Shown: positions 33,186 to 41,470 of the stretch, in pieces
Position numbering within the stretch: the first letter of the stretch is position 1
Layout of the letters: each line of letters starts with the position of its first letter
Assembly: GCF_002091675.1 (NCBI RefSeq)
Contig: NZ_BDAE01000020.1
Coordinates: 25,520-89,519, forward strand
DNA from: Pseudomonas luteola NBRC 103146
GTDB taxonomy: Bacteria; Pseudomonadota; Gammaproteobacteria; Pseudomonadales; Pseudomonadaceae
Direction: 5' to 3'
Length of the DNA: 64,000 nt
Translations under genes and position numbers: made by a program
The notes under the pieces: generated by a model
Database searches by the model: none
Told to the model about the DNA's origin: nothing
Seen by the model: the letters and a program-made list of their open reading frames with translations, nothing else

Positions 33186-33851
33186 TTACTTGTTCAGCTG
33201 CTCAATCTGCGCCAGCGCCCAGGCGCGGGGCCACTGGACATAGCGGGCGCGGTCTAGTCTGCGCTTCCAATCGACATGCGCATGGTTAGCCCTATTCGGA
33301 ATCGTTGCATCAGCGCTCGTATAGCGCTCGGGTCGGGGAGCGTCACTCCCATCGATATAAGGCATTGGCTCAGGCTCGTCAGGCTCAGGCTTAAACCAGG
33401 GTTGCGGCTCAGCTGGCGCATGGGCCATGAAGTAGGCCAGCAGGCTCATACCCGCGTCTTTGTCGCTACCGTCAGTGGTCTGGTTAGGGAAGGCAGGGTG
33501 TGTCGGCCTATTGGGATAGGCTTGGTCGTGCTGGCTTGCAGTCATGGCGGTAATCTCGGATGAAGGATTGAACAGGTCTAGCTGCTCCTCGTCGCGTCTT
33601 ACACGCGGCGCGGGCTTAGGCTTTCGGGTTTTCCTGGCCTTGCGGCGGGCACGCTTGTCGGCAATGCCCTGGCGCTTGGCCTCGATCCGCTCGGGCGTTA
33701 TCGGGTCGCCTGGCTTGTAACCACGCTCCACAACGATCAAGCGGCGAATGTAGCTATCGGATAGCTCCTCTCGGGACTTGGCCAGGGCGTTCGCGGTGTG
33801 GCTTTTCTTGGCTTCGCGGCGCGCCTCTGGCGTTCGCTTAACTCTCGGCAT
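33186..33851 (-). CDS. Basic protein of unknown function
   Basis: 221 residues from the ATG at 33851. The first about 95 residues are strongly basic (RTPEARREAKKSHTANALAK, IRRLIVVERGYKPGDPITPE, DKRARRKARKTRKPKPAPRV), typical of a DNA- or RNA-associated segment. The remainder is Pro/Asp-rich. The start overlaps the DUF2786 gene by 14 bp. Confidence 0.5.
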   Translation of the reverse strand: MPRVKRTPEARREAKKSHTANALAKSREELSDSYIRRLIVVERGYKPGDPITPERIEAKRQGIADKRARRKARKTRKPKPAPRVRRDEEQLDLFNPSSEITAMTASQHDQAYPNRPTHPAFPNQTTDGSDKDAGMSLLAYFMAHAPAEPQPWFKPEPDEPEPMPYIDGSDAPRPERYTSADATIPNRANHAHVDWKRRLDRARYVQWPRAWALAQIEQLNK

Positions 33852-34626
33852 CGGCGTCGCTCTCAAGCGCCAGCACGTCAGCGCCAGCAGATGCAACGCC
33901 AGGATTTATAACGGCCCTCTCTCCGGCCAGCATGCCTGCATACTGCGAAAACGGATCAAGGTCAGGGGTTCTTGTGTCGCGAGCCTTCTTAATGACGCGG
34001 CCAGCCAGGTAGGCATCAATCAGCGCCTTATCGTTGGATTCAATGGCAATCAGGGCTTTTGAGTCGCTGGCGCTCACCTGCTCGGGCTCGCCATCCTCTC
34101 CCGTCGGCACCAGGGCGCGAATTTTCTCCTCAACAGCGTACAGCCAGCCAATGGCAAAGTGATTGCCCTGCGTTTCGGGCGTCGGACGCTGACGACCGCG
34201 CATAGAACGGATATCGGCAACATAGCTGGCGCGGGCCTTCTTAAGCTGACGATACAGCGACTCATAGGCGTACTTGGCAATCTCGGGCGCAGGGTTGACG
34301 CCAATGAATACCGCAAGCTTTACCCTGCAACCTTTTGCGTCGCTCCAGGTGGAACGATCCAGCACGCGACAGCCAAACACGTCGCCTACCAGAGTAGACA
34401 GCGCCATATCCCATAGCGGGCGGCGAGCCATCTCGATATCAGACTTGGTTTCGCCCACGTCCGAGACCTTTACGTCCATATCGGTTAGACGGAACTTGCG
34501 CATAAGGGCCTGAGCCTGGCGCATGGCGGCAGCGGCCTCGTGCTCGTTGGCGCTCTTGGATAGCGCCAGACAATGCTTGATCTTGCGCATGATCCGGTCG
34601 CGTTCTTTAGGGTCTAGTTCAGTCAT
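33838..34626 (-). CDS. DUF2786-family protein
   Basis: 262 residues from the ATG at 34626 (a GTG lies one codon earlier). The N-terminus, MRKIKHCLALSKSANEHEAA then AMRQAQALMRKFRLTD, is the DUF2786 signature common in phages and some plasmids. The second part (GCRVKLAVFIGVNPAPEIAK, YESLYRQLKKARASY) matches the domain that usually accompanies it. Biochemical function is unknown; a DNA-metabolism role has been suggested for the family from context. Confidence 0.75.
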   Translation of the reverse strand: MTELDPKERDRIMRKIKHCLALSKSANEHEAAAAMRQAQALMRKFRLTDMDVKVSDVGETKSDIEMARRPLWDMALSTLVGDVFGCRVLDRSTWSDAKGCRVKLAVFIGVNPAPEIAKYAYESLYRQLKKARASYVADIRSMRGRQRPTPETQGNHFAIGWLYAVEEKIRALVPTGEDGEPEQVSASDSKALIAIESNDKALIDAYLAGRVIKKARDTRTPDLDPFSQYAGMLAGERAVINPGVASAGADVLALESDADAES

Positions 34627-34628
34627 CA

Positions 34629-35003
34629 CTAGGGCTCGATACCAGTTTCGAAGAATCCCAGCTGCCCACGCATGGGCGTAAAGGGCAGGGGTTTAGGGTT
34701 GGCCAGCTCAAAGCCGATATGGCCAGTCATGTACCAGGGGGAATCGTGGCGCTCGTGGCAGTTCACCAGGTCAACCATTCCCACAATGCCGCCGCGCTGT
34801 AATTGCTCCATTGGCGGGGGCAGCGTCAAGTTTCGCTCAATGCAGTAGCGGCGCACGAAACCGTATTCCGCTTTTGTCATGCCCTTGGATGCGTGAATTA
34901 GGAAAGCCCCACGGTGCTTGGTGTACCAGGTGCGATTTTCTATGATCTTCCCGCCGTGGACGATTAGCCAGGCCCAGGGTTGCCGGATTGACAGCGCTCT
35001 CAT
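34629..35003 (-). CDS. ASCH-domain protein
   Basis: 124 residues from the ATG at 35003 (ATGA overlap). MRALSIRQPWAWLIVHGGK then IENRTWYTKHRGAFLIHASK is the ASCH/PUA-like fold signature (S-I-R-Q-P-W-A, E-N-R-x-W). ASCH proteins bind RNA or modified nucleosides; some have amidohydrolase or RNase activity. In phages they may act on modified bases. The C-terminus contains HIGFELANPKPLPFTPMRGQ, also typical. Confidence 0.8.
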   Translation of the reverse strand: MRALSIRQPWAWLIVHGGKIIENRTWYTKHRGAFLIHASKGMTKAEYGFVRRYCIERNLTLPPPMEQLQRGGIVGMVDLVNCHERHDSPWYMTGHIGFELANPKPLPFTPMRGQLGFFETGIEP

Positions 35004-35758
35004 TGGGCGGACTCGGCAGCGTCGCCAGGCCACCAGGCGGAAGCCATTGCCGACGTATACGCATCTATCAAGCTTTCAAGCGACGCTTGCTCTTTTTCAA
35101 ACAGCTTTTTGTAGTGCTCGCCTGGCTTGAAGGGCGAAGGAATCACGCTCACGACTGGCGCTTTACCCGCCTCATCCATAGCGATACGGTTACGACACTG
35201 GCGCTCAGCCGCCTCTTTGCTTTCGCAGGGCGTGCTTATGCCTGTCTCGGCGTTATGAACGGCCCATAGCGCCTCGGTCGGCTCGTTGACCGTGGACGCC
35301 TGTAGCAGCTTTGTCTGCACCTGGTAGTGCGCCAGCAGCGCGTCGTAATGCTCGGTCTTCTCCTCGGCCATGATGCGGTAATGCTCGGCAGGCTCCCAAG
35401 GCGACGGGATCACCTCAACGACAGGCTCAACATAGTGCTCAAGCTGCTCCGTGTCCCTAAAGTAGCTATTGCACGAGTCAATAATCGCCTGGCGTGCCTT
35501 CTCTGCATCCTCCTTGCTGGCGCAGGGATAGGTTTCGTTAGGTCCTACGCTATGAATAGCCCACAACTGGACAGCAGGCTCACGCAAGCGCAGGTCAAGG
35601 CCGCGCGCATGCTCAGGTATAGCGCCGGTATCCTCCAGGGCCTTAAGGATCGTTTCGACGTCGCTACGCAGCAGGGTGACGACTTCTTGCGCAGGCTCAG
35701 GCGGCGCAAAGAAGGCTTCCATAGTCTGACTCATAGCGTTTTGTGGTTGGTCACTCAT
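35000..35758 (-). CDS. Protein with internal tandem duplication
   Basis: 252 residues from the ATG at 35758 with GAGG eight bases upstream. Two similar units are visible: LWAIHSVGPNETYPCASKED...VVEVIPSPWEPAEHYR and LWAVHNAETGISTPCESKEA...VVSVIPSPFKPGEHYK. Each ends in a helix before the next element. No family recognised; the repeats suggest duplication of a small alpha/beta domain. Confidence 0.5.
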   Translation of the reverse strand: MSDQPQNAMSQTMEAFFAPPEPAQEVVTLLRSDVETILKALEDTGAIPEHARGLDLRLREPAVQLWAIHSVGPNETYPCASKEDAEKARQAIIDSCNSYFRDTEQLEHYVEPVVEVIPSPWEPAEHYRIMAEEKTEHYDALLAHYQVQTKLLQASTVNEPTEALWAVHNAETGISTPCESKEAAERQCRNRIAMDEAGKAPVVSVIPSPFKPGEHYKKLFEKEQASLESLIDAYTSAMASAWWPGDAAESAQ

Positions 35759-35768
35759 ACTGCATACC

Positions 35769-36491
35769 TCAGAAAGGATTGAAGTGAACAAAGACGGGCA
35801 GGTACACATGCTGCGCGGTCTCGATGGAGTCGGCCTCGCCATCCCAGCACTGGCGCTCGCTATCCCAGCTACGCCGCTCGAAATCGAATTGACAGTCCAT
35901 ATCAGGCGAGCCGTCGGCATGGGCTGAGCAGCCGAATAGGTTGCCGTCAGCATCAAGGCCCGCATAGGTATCGCCAACGTGCAGCAGCTGGCCTGGCTTG
36001 GCTTCTAGCAAGTGGCGATAGGCCGCCAGCACGCCGTCAAACGTGGCCAGGTCATAAACAGGGTTCGGGTTGATAGGCTCCATAATGACCGGCTCAAGCA
36101 CCAGGGCAGGCGGCAGGCATTGGGCAGGGGTTTCGATAGCGGCAGCAGCGGCCAGCACAGCATCGGCAGCAGCCTCAAGGTATTCGCGCTGGCGCTCAAA
36201 CGGGGCGTAGTGGTCAGTGTTAAAGCCGACCATCTGGCGCGCGGCGTCGTCCAAGTGCTCTTTAACGGCGACTGACAGCGGGTCTTGAAAGTCAGCCAGC
36301 ATACCGGCCAGGACTTCGGTCTTACGCACCAGGTTCTTAACCATCAGCAGCTGAACAAAGCTTGAAACAGCGCCTCCCACCAGAGTTACACCGTTACGGG
36401 CTTGGGCTTCGATCCGTTCAAGGTCTGGCTTCATCTTAAGAACGGGCGAGCAAGTGGCTTGCGCTAGTTGGGGGAGGTTGAGACTGCTCAT
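35769..36491 (-). CDS. Protein of unknown function
   Basis: 240 residues with an Ala-rich helical middle (LEAAADAVLAAAAAIETPAQ) and a C-terminal part rich in aromatics and Asp (DMDCQFDFERRSWDSERQCW). A variant 13-bp palindrome lies within codons 10-15. It is the first gene after a 100-bp promoter-like region. No function can be assigned. Confidence 0.5.
   Translation of the reverse strand: MSSLNLPQLAQATCSPVLKMKPDLERIEAQARNGVTLVGGAVSSFVQLLMVKNLVRKTEVLAGMLADFQDPLSVAVKEHLDDAARQMVGFNTDHYAPFERQREYLEAAADAVLAAAAAIETPAQCLPPALVLEPVIMEPINPNPVYDLATFDGVLAAYRHLLEAKPGQLLHVGDTYAGLDADGNLFGCSAHADGSPDMDCQFDFERRSWDSERQCWDGEADSIETAQHVYLPVFVHFNPF
36450..36462. repeat. 13-bp palindrome, one mismatch
   Basis: GCAAGTGGCTTGC near the 5' end of the gene at 35769..36491, 30 bp inside the coding region. 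Confidence 0.4.
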
Positions 36492-36499
36492 GCTTCACC

Positions 36500-36595
36500 T
36501 AATGCGAAGTTATTGCGCTATATTGCGCCGGAAAGTAACGCAATAATTTCACATTAGAGGGAGGCTTGTCTAGTATCTTTTGATAACAAATTTAG
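36500..36595 (-). promoter_or_regulatory. Intergenic promoter region with TTGCGY and GATAAC boxes
   Basis: Between the gene at 35769 and the next upstream gene, the minus strand reads GTTATCAAAAGATAC, then ATTATTGCGTTAC, then GCGCAATATAGCGCAATAAC. GATAACAAATTT (36582) is a half of the 19-bp palindrome at 24367. TATAGC could be a -10 with TTGCGT 15 bp upstream, a short spacing. Regulatory role inferred. Confidence 0.4.
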
Positions 36596-37278
36596 GCCAT
36601 TTTGCGGGGCGGGGCCTTCATCCGTTCTTCCCGCTGGTACAAGGCCAGCTCCCTGCGCAGCGCCTTGGATCGTTCGCGCTCCTGCTCAAGCGCTTCATGC
36701 AGGCTTTTGTTCATACGAAACAGCTCGCGGCGGTCCTGGTTGGCCTTCTCTACGTCGCCGACACGCGCCAGCAGAGTGATTAGCAGCCAGGTTTCCCGCT
36801 CCCGATTACAGTCCTCCCAGCGCCAGGCAGCCTGCTGGTCACGCAACTCCTGATAGCCCAGCTTGCGGGCGGCCTTCATCGCGCCAGCCACAACGCGGCA
36901 GATGCCGCCAGGGGTTACGTCGATCAATCCCCACCCCTCGGGCAGCTCCTCGGGCTTAATCAGGCCAGCCGGTGCCATGAAATAGCGCCAGCTGCCCATT
37001 CCGCCTGCCTGGCGGTGCGGTTTCTTCTTATCGGCAAGAAAGTCAGAACGTGAAACCTTTGCTTCGATAACGGTTGAGGCGGTGCCGTCATGGGCCAGGG
37101 TGAACCCTATGGCGTCGGGTATCTCGCCGCCCCATCCGCCAGCCACTTCACTGACAGCCACGGTACAGTTTGGGCCGCCTGCGCTATTTGCGCGTTTAAG
37201 CCACGTAACGGCCAAACTGCATAGGCTGGCATGGGTTAGACCGTGATCGTTCAATCTGCGCGCTCGCTGGGCCTTCAT
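36592..37278 (-). CDS. PD-(D/E)XK nuclease-like protein (MmcB-like)
   Basis: 228 residues. The core EIPDAIGFTLAHDGTASTVI then EAKVSRSDFLADKKKPHRQ contains PD...EAK, the catalytic pattern of PD-(D/E)XK nucleases as in the MmcB/DUF-type repair proteins. A GSWRYFMAPAGLIKPEELPE region follows and the C-terminal half is a long charged coiled coil (LHEALEQERERSKALRRELA). A DNA nuclease or repair role is likely. It overlaps the small-terminase gene by 4 bp. Confidence 0.65.
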   Translation of the reverse strand: MKAQRARRLNDHGLTHASLCSLAVTWLKRANSAGGPNCTVAVSEVAGGWGGEIPDAIGFTLAHDGTASTVIEAKVSRSDFLADKKKPHRQAGGMGSWRYFMAPAGLIKPEELPEGWGLIDVTPGGICRVVAGAMKAARKLGYQELRDQQAAWRWEDCNRERETWLLITLLARVGDVEKANQDRRELFRMNKSLHEALEQERERSKALRRELALYQREERMKAPPRKMA

Positions 37279-38186
37279 TTGATGTCCCTGAGCATTGCTT
37301 TAAGCTCGTCACGGCGCTTTTCCACTTCCAAGCGGCCTTTAAGGGCATTCTCAGCGGCTTTTTCGTAGATAGCGTCCAGCTTATCGGGATCAAGCACAGC
37401 CACTACCTTGGCTTCTTCCGGCTCAGTCAGCTTGAGGATGCGGTACAGCAGGTCTCGGGCCTTGGTCTGGTCATGGGTCAGCACCTCGATGCCGTCCTTG
37501 GTCTGCTTCACGCCTGCATACAGCAGCTGCGCAGCCGGTGACAGGTCGCGGGTGTCCTTGAGCACCAGGCGGTCGATGCCCTCGCCAAAGCATTCAGGGC
37601 AGCTTTCAATCGGCGGCCTGCGTGGGTCATAGCCAATACCGCCTTTCGGGTCGAAGTCTGGCGGCTCTATCTCGTCACGAATGGCCTTCTTAACGGCCTC
37701 CTCGTAGTCGTCCTGGTGCCTTTTGAACTCGGCAGGCTTGAATTGGTACTCGTGATTCTCGCCATAGCAGTGGCGGCAGCACTCGCGGCGATGCTCGGTC
37801 AGTTCGTTAGGATCGGCAAAGGCCAGGCCAACAATGGATTGGAGCGCCCTGGTGCGTAGGTCCTCGGAGTCGTCGAACATGGCCTTGGTTCGAAGTGCCA
37901 GTAGGCGAATGACGTTTACCGTTTTTAACAAACGGCCTCCCAAAACACAGGCTGAATTAGGCGTCACAGCCTCGAATCCAGCGGCCTGGTAGGCTTTTGT
38001 TTGGTTATACGTCTGTAGGTACGCATCCACGAACTTAACGTGCCGTGGGTCCATGTCAGCGACGAGTATTTGCTCCTCGGTGAGCTTTACCGGCTCTATG
38101 GGCGTGGCCTGGGCTTGTGGCTTCTTGGTCGTGGTCTTACGTGGCTTGGGTTTAGCAGTGGCCTGGCCTGACTTCTTGGCTGCCAT
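37275..38186 (-). CDS. terS: Terminase small subunit
   Basis: 303 residues from the ATG at 38186. After a Lys/Pro-rich leader, RHVKFVDAYLQTYNQTKAYQ then AAGFEAVTPNSACVLGGRLL is the Terminase_2 HTH signature (F-V-x-x-Y-L-x-x-x-N-x-T-x-A-x-x-x-A-G). A middle insertion has two Cys pairs (RECCRHCYGENH and CPECFGEG), a probable zinc site. The C-terminal helices are typical for oligomerisation. It recognises the packaging start site and loads the large subunit, here encoded 17 kb away. Confidence 0.75.
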   Translation of the reverse strand: MAAKKSGQATAKPKPRKTTTKKPQAQATPIEPVKLTEEQILVADMDPRHVKFVDAYLQTYNQTKAYQAAGFEAVTPNSACVLGGRLLKTVNVIRLLALRTKAMFDDSEDLRTRALQSIVGLAFADPNELTEHRRECCRHCYGENHEYQFKPAEFKRHQDDYEEAVKKAIRDEIEPPDFDPKGGIGYDPRRPPIESCPECFGEGIDRLVLKDTRDLSPAAQLLYAGVKQTKDGIEVLTHDQTKARDLLYRILKLTEPEEAKVVAVLDPDKLDAIYEKAAENALKGRLEVEKRRDELKAMLRDIK

Positions 38187-38219
38187 GTGCATCGATCCTA
38201 TGAACAGAAAGGGGAGGGT

Positions 38220-38245
38220 TGCCATGTGTTGCCGCAGACATGGCA
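38220..38245. repeat. Inverted repeat TGCCATGT-N10-ACATGGCA upstream of terS
   Basis: A perfect 8-bp inverted repeat 34 bp before the small-terminase start. Packaging start sites often lie in or near terS, so this is a candidate pac element; it could equally be an operator or an mRNA hairpin. Confidence 0.35.
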
Positions 38246-38285
38246 CCGCTGGAGATTCACGAATGAACCGGCGCTTCCTGTTTCT

Positions 38286-38384
38286 TTACCGACGTTGTAC
38301 GCCCTCAATGAGGCAAGCCAATGCCGCATCGACGTTTTGAGTGTTCGGCTCGGCTAATACTCGGTCATAGGTGAGCAGGCACAC
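38286..38384 (-). CDS. Putative very small protein (GTG start)
   Basis: 32 residues from a GTG: MCLLTYDRVLAEPNTQNVDA, then ALACLIEGVQRR. The frame is in phase with the membrane-protein gene at 38439..38861 and is separated from it by that gene's TAA, so it could also be a degraded extension or readthrough tail. No convincing ribosome site. The amino-acid pattern looks protein-like, but evidence is thin. Confidence 0.3.
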   Translation of the reverse strand: MCLLTYDRVLAEPNTQNVDAALACLIEGVQRR

Positions 38385-38438
38385 CAGGCAGCCAGGGTAT
38401 AGCGGTGCCGGTGTGCGCTTTGGCGGGACTTTCCGAGG

Positions 38439-38861
38439 TTAGAACGAAAGGAGGGAGACGCGGCGGAAGGGGTTTACGGCCTTGAGGATACACAGGTACA
38501 CGAGCCTGGCCAGGATCATGTCAACGCATACGGTAGTGATGATTATTTGGGTAGGCGTGATAGTTGGACAGCTAGAGGCTGGTATTACACCGCTGGCCAG
38601 GTCCAATACGTCAGTGCAGATAGCTGCCATGAGGAATACCGACGCTATCAGGTACGCCATACGCAGCAGGTGAAAGCCTGACCGTGTGTTATCGGTACGG
38701 CGCAGGACTTTGCGGGCCTGGCTTGGCTTCATCCATATGCGGGCATCTGTTACCAGGTACAGCGCAGCGCCTTCAATCTCAAGGCGTGTGCCGCACGGTA
38801 GCGTGGTCTGGCTGTATGCCTCGGACGCGCTCATGGTCGATAGGCGCTTAAACAGGCTCAT
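38439..38861 (-). CDS. Membrane protein with two transmembrane segments
   Basis: 140 residues. An N-terminal soluble part (about 65 residues, with SQTTLPCGTRLEIEGAALYL) is followed by two hydrophobic segments: LLRMAYLIASVFLMAAICTD and TQIIITTVCVDMILARLVYL. It is predicted in the inner membrane; no family recognised. The stop is followed by CCTCGGAAAGTC (post-stop motif). Superinfection exclusion or signalling are possible but unsupported. Confidence 0.55.
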   Translation of the reverse strand: MSLFKRLSTMSASEAYSQTTLPCGTRLEIEGAALYLVTDARIWMKPSQARKVLRRTDNTRSGFHLLRMAYLIASVFLMAAICTDVLDLASGVIPASSCPTITPTQIIITTVCVDMILARLVYLCILKAVNPFRRVSLLSF

Positions 38862-38864
38862 GAC

Positions 38865-39527
38865 TCAGCAATCCTCGTAACGGGACTTGGCAATGGAACG
38901 AGCCATATTGGGGTTTGATGGCGTGTCAGTAACAGATACCGACTCCTCAGCCAGTCGCAGACCGTTCGCCTCTAGCTCCTTGCAGATGTGCTTAATGCAG
39001 GAGTCTGACAGCTGATACCTGCTGCTTAAGCCTTCTCGTGTAAGCGCCAGCAGGTCAGCGGTGCGGTATATGTTTAATCGAGCAAGGAGACGCTGAAAGG
39101 ACAGGCTTACGTGCAGGTCATGAATAAGCTCTGGCGCTTTAGCGTGGGCCTTGGCCATATCATTGGGGCTCTCAACGCACTGAGAGGTATCAGCTTTCTG
39201 CGCAACGACTGCCAGGGTCTCTACTGCGGTAGATAGCGCCTGCTTGGCTGCGTCGTGGATTTCGCGAGCTATAGCGCTTTCCATGTGCTCCATAGCGCGA
39301 CAATAGAAGATCAAGCCAGGCATAGCGGCAGCCAGGGCATTAGCGCGGGCGCGTTCACTGCCTTGCTCTACGCTGTAATCGCCTGCAATGTATGGACGTG
39401 AATTACCTACCTCAGTGTGGCCGTTACTGAATGTCAGCATGCAGCTAACAACGGTCGAGTCCGGCCAGACGTGATACTGCTCCTTGACCACCATGCTGGC
39501 GGCCAACTCAAGGCTTGGTCTAGTCAT
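38865..39527 (-). CDS. Gp49-like protein fused to an RNA polymerase alpha-CTD-like domain
   Basis: 220 residues from the ATG at 39527 (GGAG eight bases upstream, ATGA overlap with the previous stop). The N-terminal about 80 residues (VVKEQYHVWPDSTVVSCMLT, NGHTEVGNSRPYIAGDYSVE) resemble the phage Gp49/66 family. Residues about 140-195 read FQRLLARLNIYRTADLLALT then REGLSSRYQLSDSCIKHICK and ELEANGLRL, the helix-hairpin-helix layout of the bacterial RpoA C-terminal domain. Together with the adjacent gene and the gene at 56355, this phage has three such domains. DNA or UP-element binding is possible. Confidence 0.6.
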   Translation of the reverse strand: MTRPSLELAASMVVKEQYHVWPDSTVVSCMLTFSNGHTEVGNSRPYIAGDYSVEQGSERARANALAAAMPGLIFYCRAMEHMESAIAREIHDAAKQALSTAVETLAVVAQKADTSQCVESPNDMAKAHAKAPELIHDLHVSLSFQRLLARLNIYRTADLLALTREGLSSRYQLSDSCIKHICKELEANGLRLAEESVSVTDTPSNPNMARSIAKSRYEDC

Positions 39528-40192
39528 GCCGCACACTCCAGTGATTCGCCTACCAGGGCAAAGCCGTAATTCTTCATCTTCTGGCGCAGGTACTTGGCTC
39601 CCAGCTCGCCCACATAGTCGATGGATACCAACTCATCGAACGTGCAGTTGACGATATCGCCCACAGTGAACAGGTCAGCCTTGTGTAGGTTGCCAATCAG
39701 GTAGGGGTTCATACCCAGCAAGGCAAAGGTCGTCATGGTAGTGACGGGCAGCGGCTCTACCGGCTCAGGCTTTACGGGCTCTACCGGCATACGGTCAGCG
39801 CGATACAGGTCGCGATTGATCGTGCTCAGGCGCTTGCTCAGCTCGGGGTCTACGGTCTTGGGCGTGTTGACTGGTGCGGCAATGGCTGCTTCCAGGTCTT
39901 GCACAACCTGGCGTTCGGCTTCCTGGCGTCTCTCGTGACTGCTAGACGGGAATCGGAACTCCTCGGTAACGGTTACTACCAGCTCCTCACCATCCTGGCG
40001 GGCCTTGGGACCTTTCGGGGTCTTTACGGCAGGTGTATAGCCAAGCTCGGCGTCGATGCGATCCATCACGCGGCGGGCAGTGGCCAGGATACGGGCCTTA
40101 TGGGATTTGGCGGTTACGCGCTCGGCTATCTTAATCAGACTCTCTGCGCTACTGGTCAATGCAGCCAGTACGGAAGGCTCAAACGGTGGCAT
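39524..40192 (-). CDS. Protein with C-terminal RpoA alpha-CTD-like domain
   Basis: 222 residues from the ATG at 40192 with AGGGA seven bases upstream. The N-terminal part is helical; a Pro/Val-rich linker (MPVEPVKPEPVEPLPV) at about 136-150 is like the flexible linker of RpoA. Residues about 155-213 read LIGNLHKADLFTVGDIVNCT then FDELVSIDYVGELGAKYLRQ and KMKNYGFAL, matching the alpha-CTD pattern N-L-x-x-A-x-I-x-T-V-G-D-h...E-L...h-G...L...L-x-x-x-G-h-x-L. It could contact promoter DNA or sigma/activators in place of host alpha-CTD (inference). Confidence 0.6.
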   Translation of the reverse strand: MPPFEPSVLAALTSSAESLIKIAERVTAKSHKARILATARRVMDRIDAELGYTPAVKTPKGPKARQDGEELVVTVTEEFRFPSSSHERRQEAERQVVQDLEAAIAAPVNTPKTVDPELSKRLSTINRDLYRADRMPVEPVKPEPVEPLPVTTMTTFALLGMNPYLIGNLHKADLFTVGDIVNCTFDELVSIDYVGELGAKYLRQKMKNYGFALVGESLECAA

Positions 40193-40408
40193 TGGTGAAT
40201 CCCTACGGCTTTGAAAGGATAGGTGCCGGTTACTGCCTCCGGCGAACACAGGGTAAAAACCCTTGCACAGCAGCCGCTCTATGGCGACTGGATTATGCAG
40301 GGCCGGTACTGAATATCCGGCTTTGCGGGGTTACGTCGTGCGCGGAACTTATCGAAACGACTAACCGATTTATTCCCGCTTTCTCATGGCGCATCAGCCT
40401 GCGCATTC

Positions 40409-40547
40409 CTGCATTGGTAGATTGCTTTGGTCGTGCCGATATCGACAGCTATTCGGCTTCGGCCTCGGACTTACGGATTCCTGCCTACCTAACCTAGCGC
40501 TCGGCGGGCGCATTCAAAGCAATCTCCAATGCAGCCCCTTTCGGGGC
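40409..40547 (-). repeat. Structured module 1 (20-bp stem plus GNRA hairpin)
   Basis: The arms at 40409-40429 and 40515-40534 pair over 20 bp with one bulged base. Next to it, GCCCC/GGGGC (40534-40547) closes a GAAA tetraloop on the minus strand. A GCCGA/TCGGC hairpin lies inside the large loop. Confidence 0.6.
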
Positions 40548-40791
40548 GTATCGGGATATCGCACCATTCGTTTTCCTGTCCACCCTTGGCCGCTCCAAGG
40601 CGGCGGGGTGAATCTCATGTTTCAGGGCATGCGATACCAGGTGTTGCGTTTCCCTGTCTATTCCAGGGCGTCAGATGCTTTCTACGGGGGCTATGTCCCG
40701 TACCTGTCTTGCGCGCAGTGATCTGGCGGGTTTCAGTTCGCGCCAGCTGCCCAGGAGAATCACGTATTGCCCACTAGCAAATGTGGGCTTT

Positions 40792-40891
40792 CTGCATCAG
40801 GGAGTGTTTTGCGATCCGCTTAAAGATATGTACTTACAAATGATTGATAAGTAAGTTTGCAAAACACTCTCTGATACAGCCTCGTTAGAGG
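40792..40891 (-). repeat. Structured module 2 (21-bp stem plus UAAC hairpin)
   Basis: The arms at 40792-40812 and 40859-40879 pair at 19 of 21 positions plus one wobble. The loop contains ACTTAC/GTAAGT. The flanking small hairpin CCTC-TAAC-GAGG lies at 40880-40891. A further GCCCAC/GTGGGC hairpin lies at 40769-40788. Confidence 0.6.
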
Positions 40892-41092
40892 TCATTACCG
40901 CTTAGCGCCAGGGCGCGGCCTTCCCCATCGAATTCCTCCGACCGCGTATGCTGGTGCGCCGGAGACTTGGCTACAGGTTATTGAACTGTCCGATAGCTTC
41001 CATCCGCGAAAGCAGCACAATCAGGCGACCTGTTAAGCGCCCTGCATCCCTACAGCCTTGCACACCCTTAACGTGCATCCAGTGTAGTGATT

Positions 41093-41204
41093 CGCATTGG
41101 TTAAGCCGTTTGGCGTTTTCCCACAGAGCCCTGAAACTGCAAGATACAGGGGTGTCATCAAACGGCTTACCAATGCGCCTTGAGGTGGAATCCGGTCCTC
41201 AAGG
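41093..41204 (-). repeat. Structured module 3 (19-bp stem plus 8-bp hairpin)
   Basis: The arms at 41093-41112 and 41159-41177 pair over 19 bp with one bulged base. The flanking hairpin has arms CCTTGAGG/CCTCAAGG at 41178-41204. Confidence 0.6.
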
Positions 41205-41302
41205 GCATCAGTCGAGTATCCAGAAGCATGCGACTCGCGCGCGGTCCTTCCCACCTTCTGACATGGCACCAATCCGTGGTGAGCGCCAGCAACAACGCAT
41301 TT

Positions 41303-41369
41303 GGTAGCGAAGCAGCGGACTTGAACCGCCAGGCCAAGGTGATGAGTCCCAGGCCGCCCATGCCTTCGC
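41303..41369 (-). other. tRNA-like 3' domain within the structured region
   Basis: On the minus strand, GGCGG-TTCAAGT-CCGCT forms a T-arm with a consensus 7-nt loop, followed by GCTTCGC-TACCA. GCGAAG about 50 bases upstream pairs with CTTCGC, as an acceptor stem would. The total is only about 63 nt to the acceptor end and no acceptable anticodon arm is found, so this is not a normal tRNA; it may be a tRNA mimic or remnant. Confidence 0.3.
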
Positions 41370-41376
41370 ATAATTC

Positions 41377-41470
41377 CTGCATTTGTGAAGTCACTGCGCC
41401 CCGTCGGGCTACCAGTCGTGGGAGCGACCAGCTAGTGACCTCACAAATGCAGCCCCTGTAACGTAGGGGC
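41377..41470 (-). repeat. Structured module 4 (19-bp stem plus 6-bp hairpin)
   Basis: The arms at 41377-41395 and 41434-41452 pair at 18 of 19 positions, the remaining one being a G-U wobble on the minus strand. The flanking hairpin GCCCCT/AGGGGC lies at 41452-41470. Confidence 0.6.

Noticed and set aside
41303..41369. Complete tRNA gene
   Set aside because: T-arm and CCA end look right, but the molecule is about ten bases too short and no anticodon stem forms, so it is only called tRNA-like.
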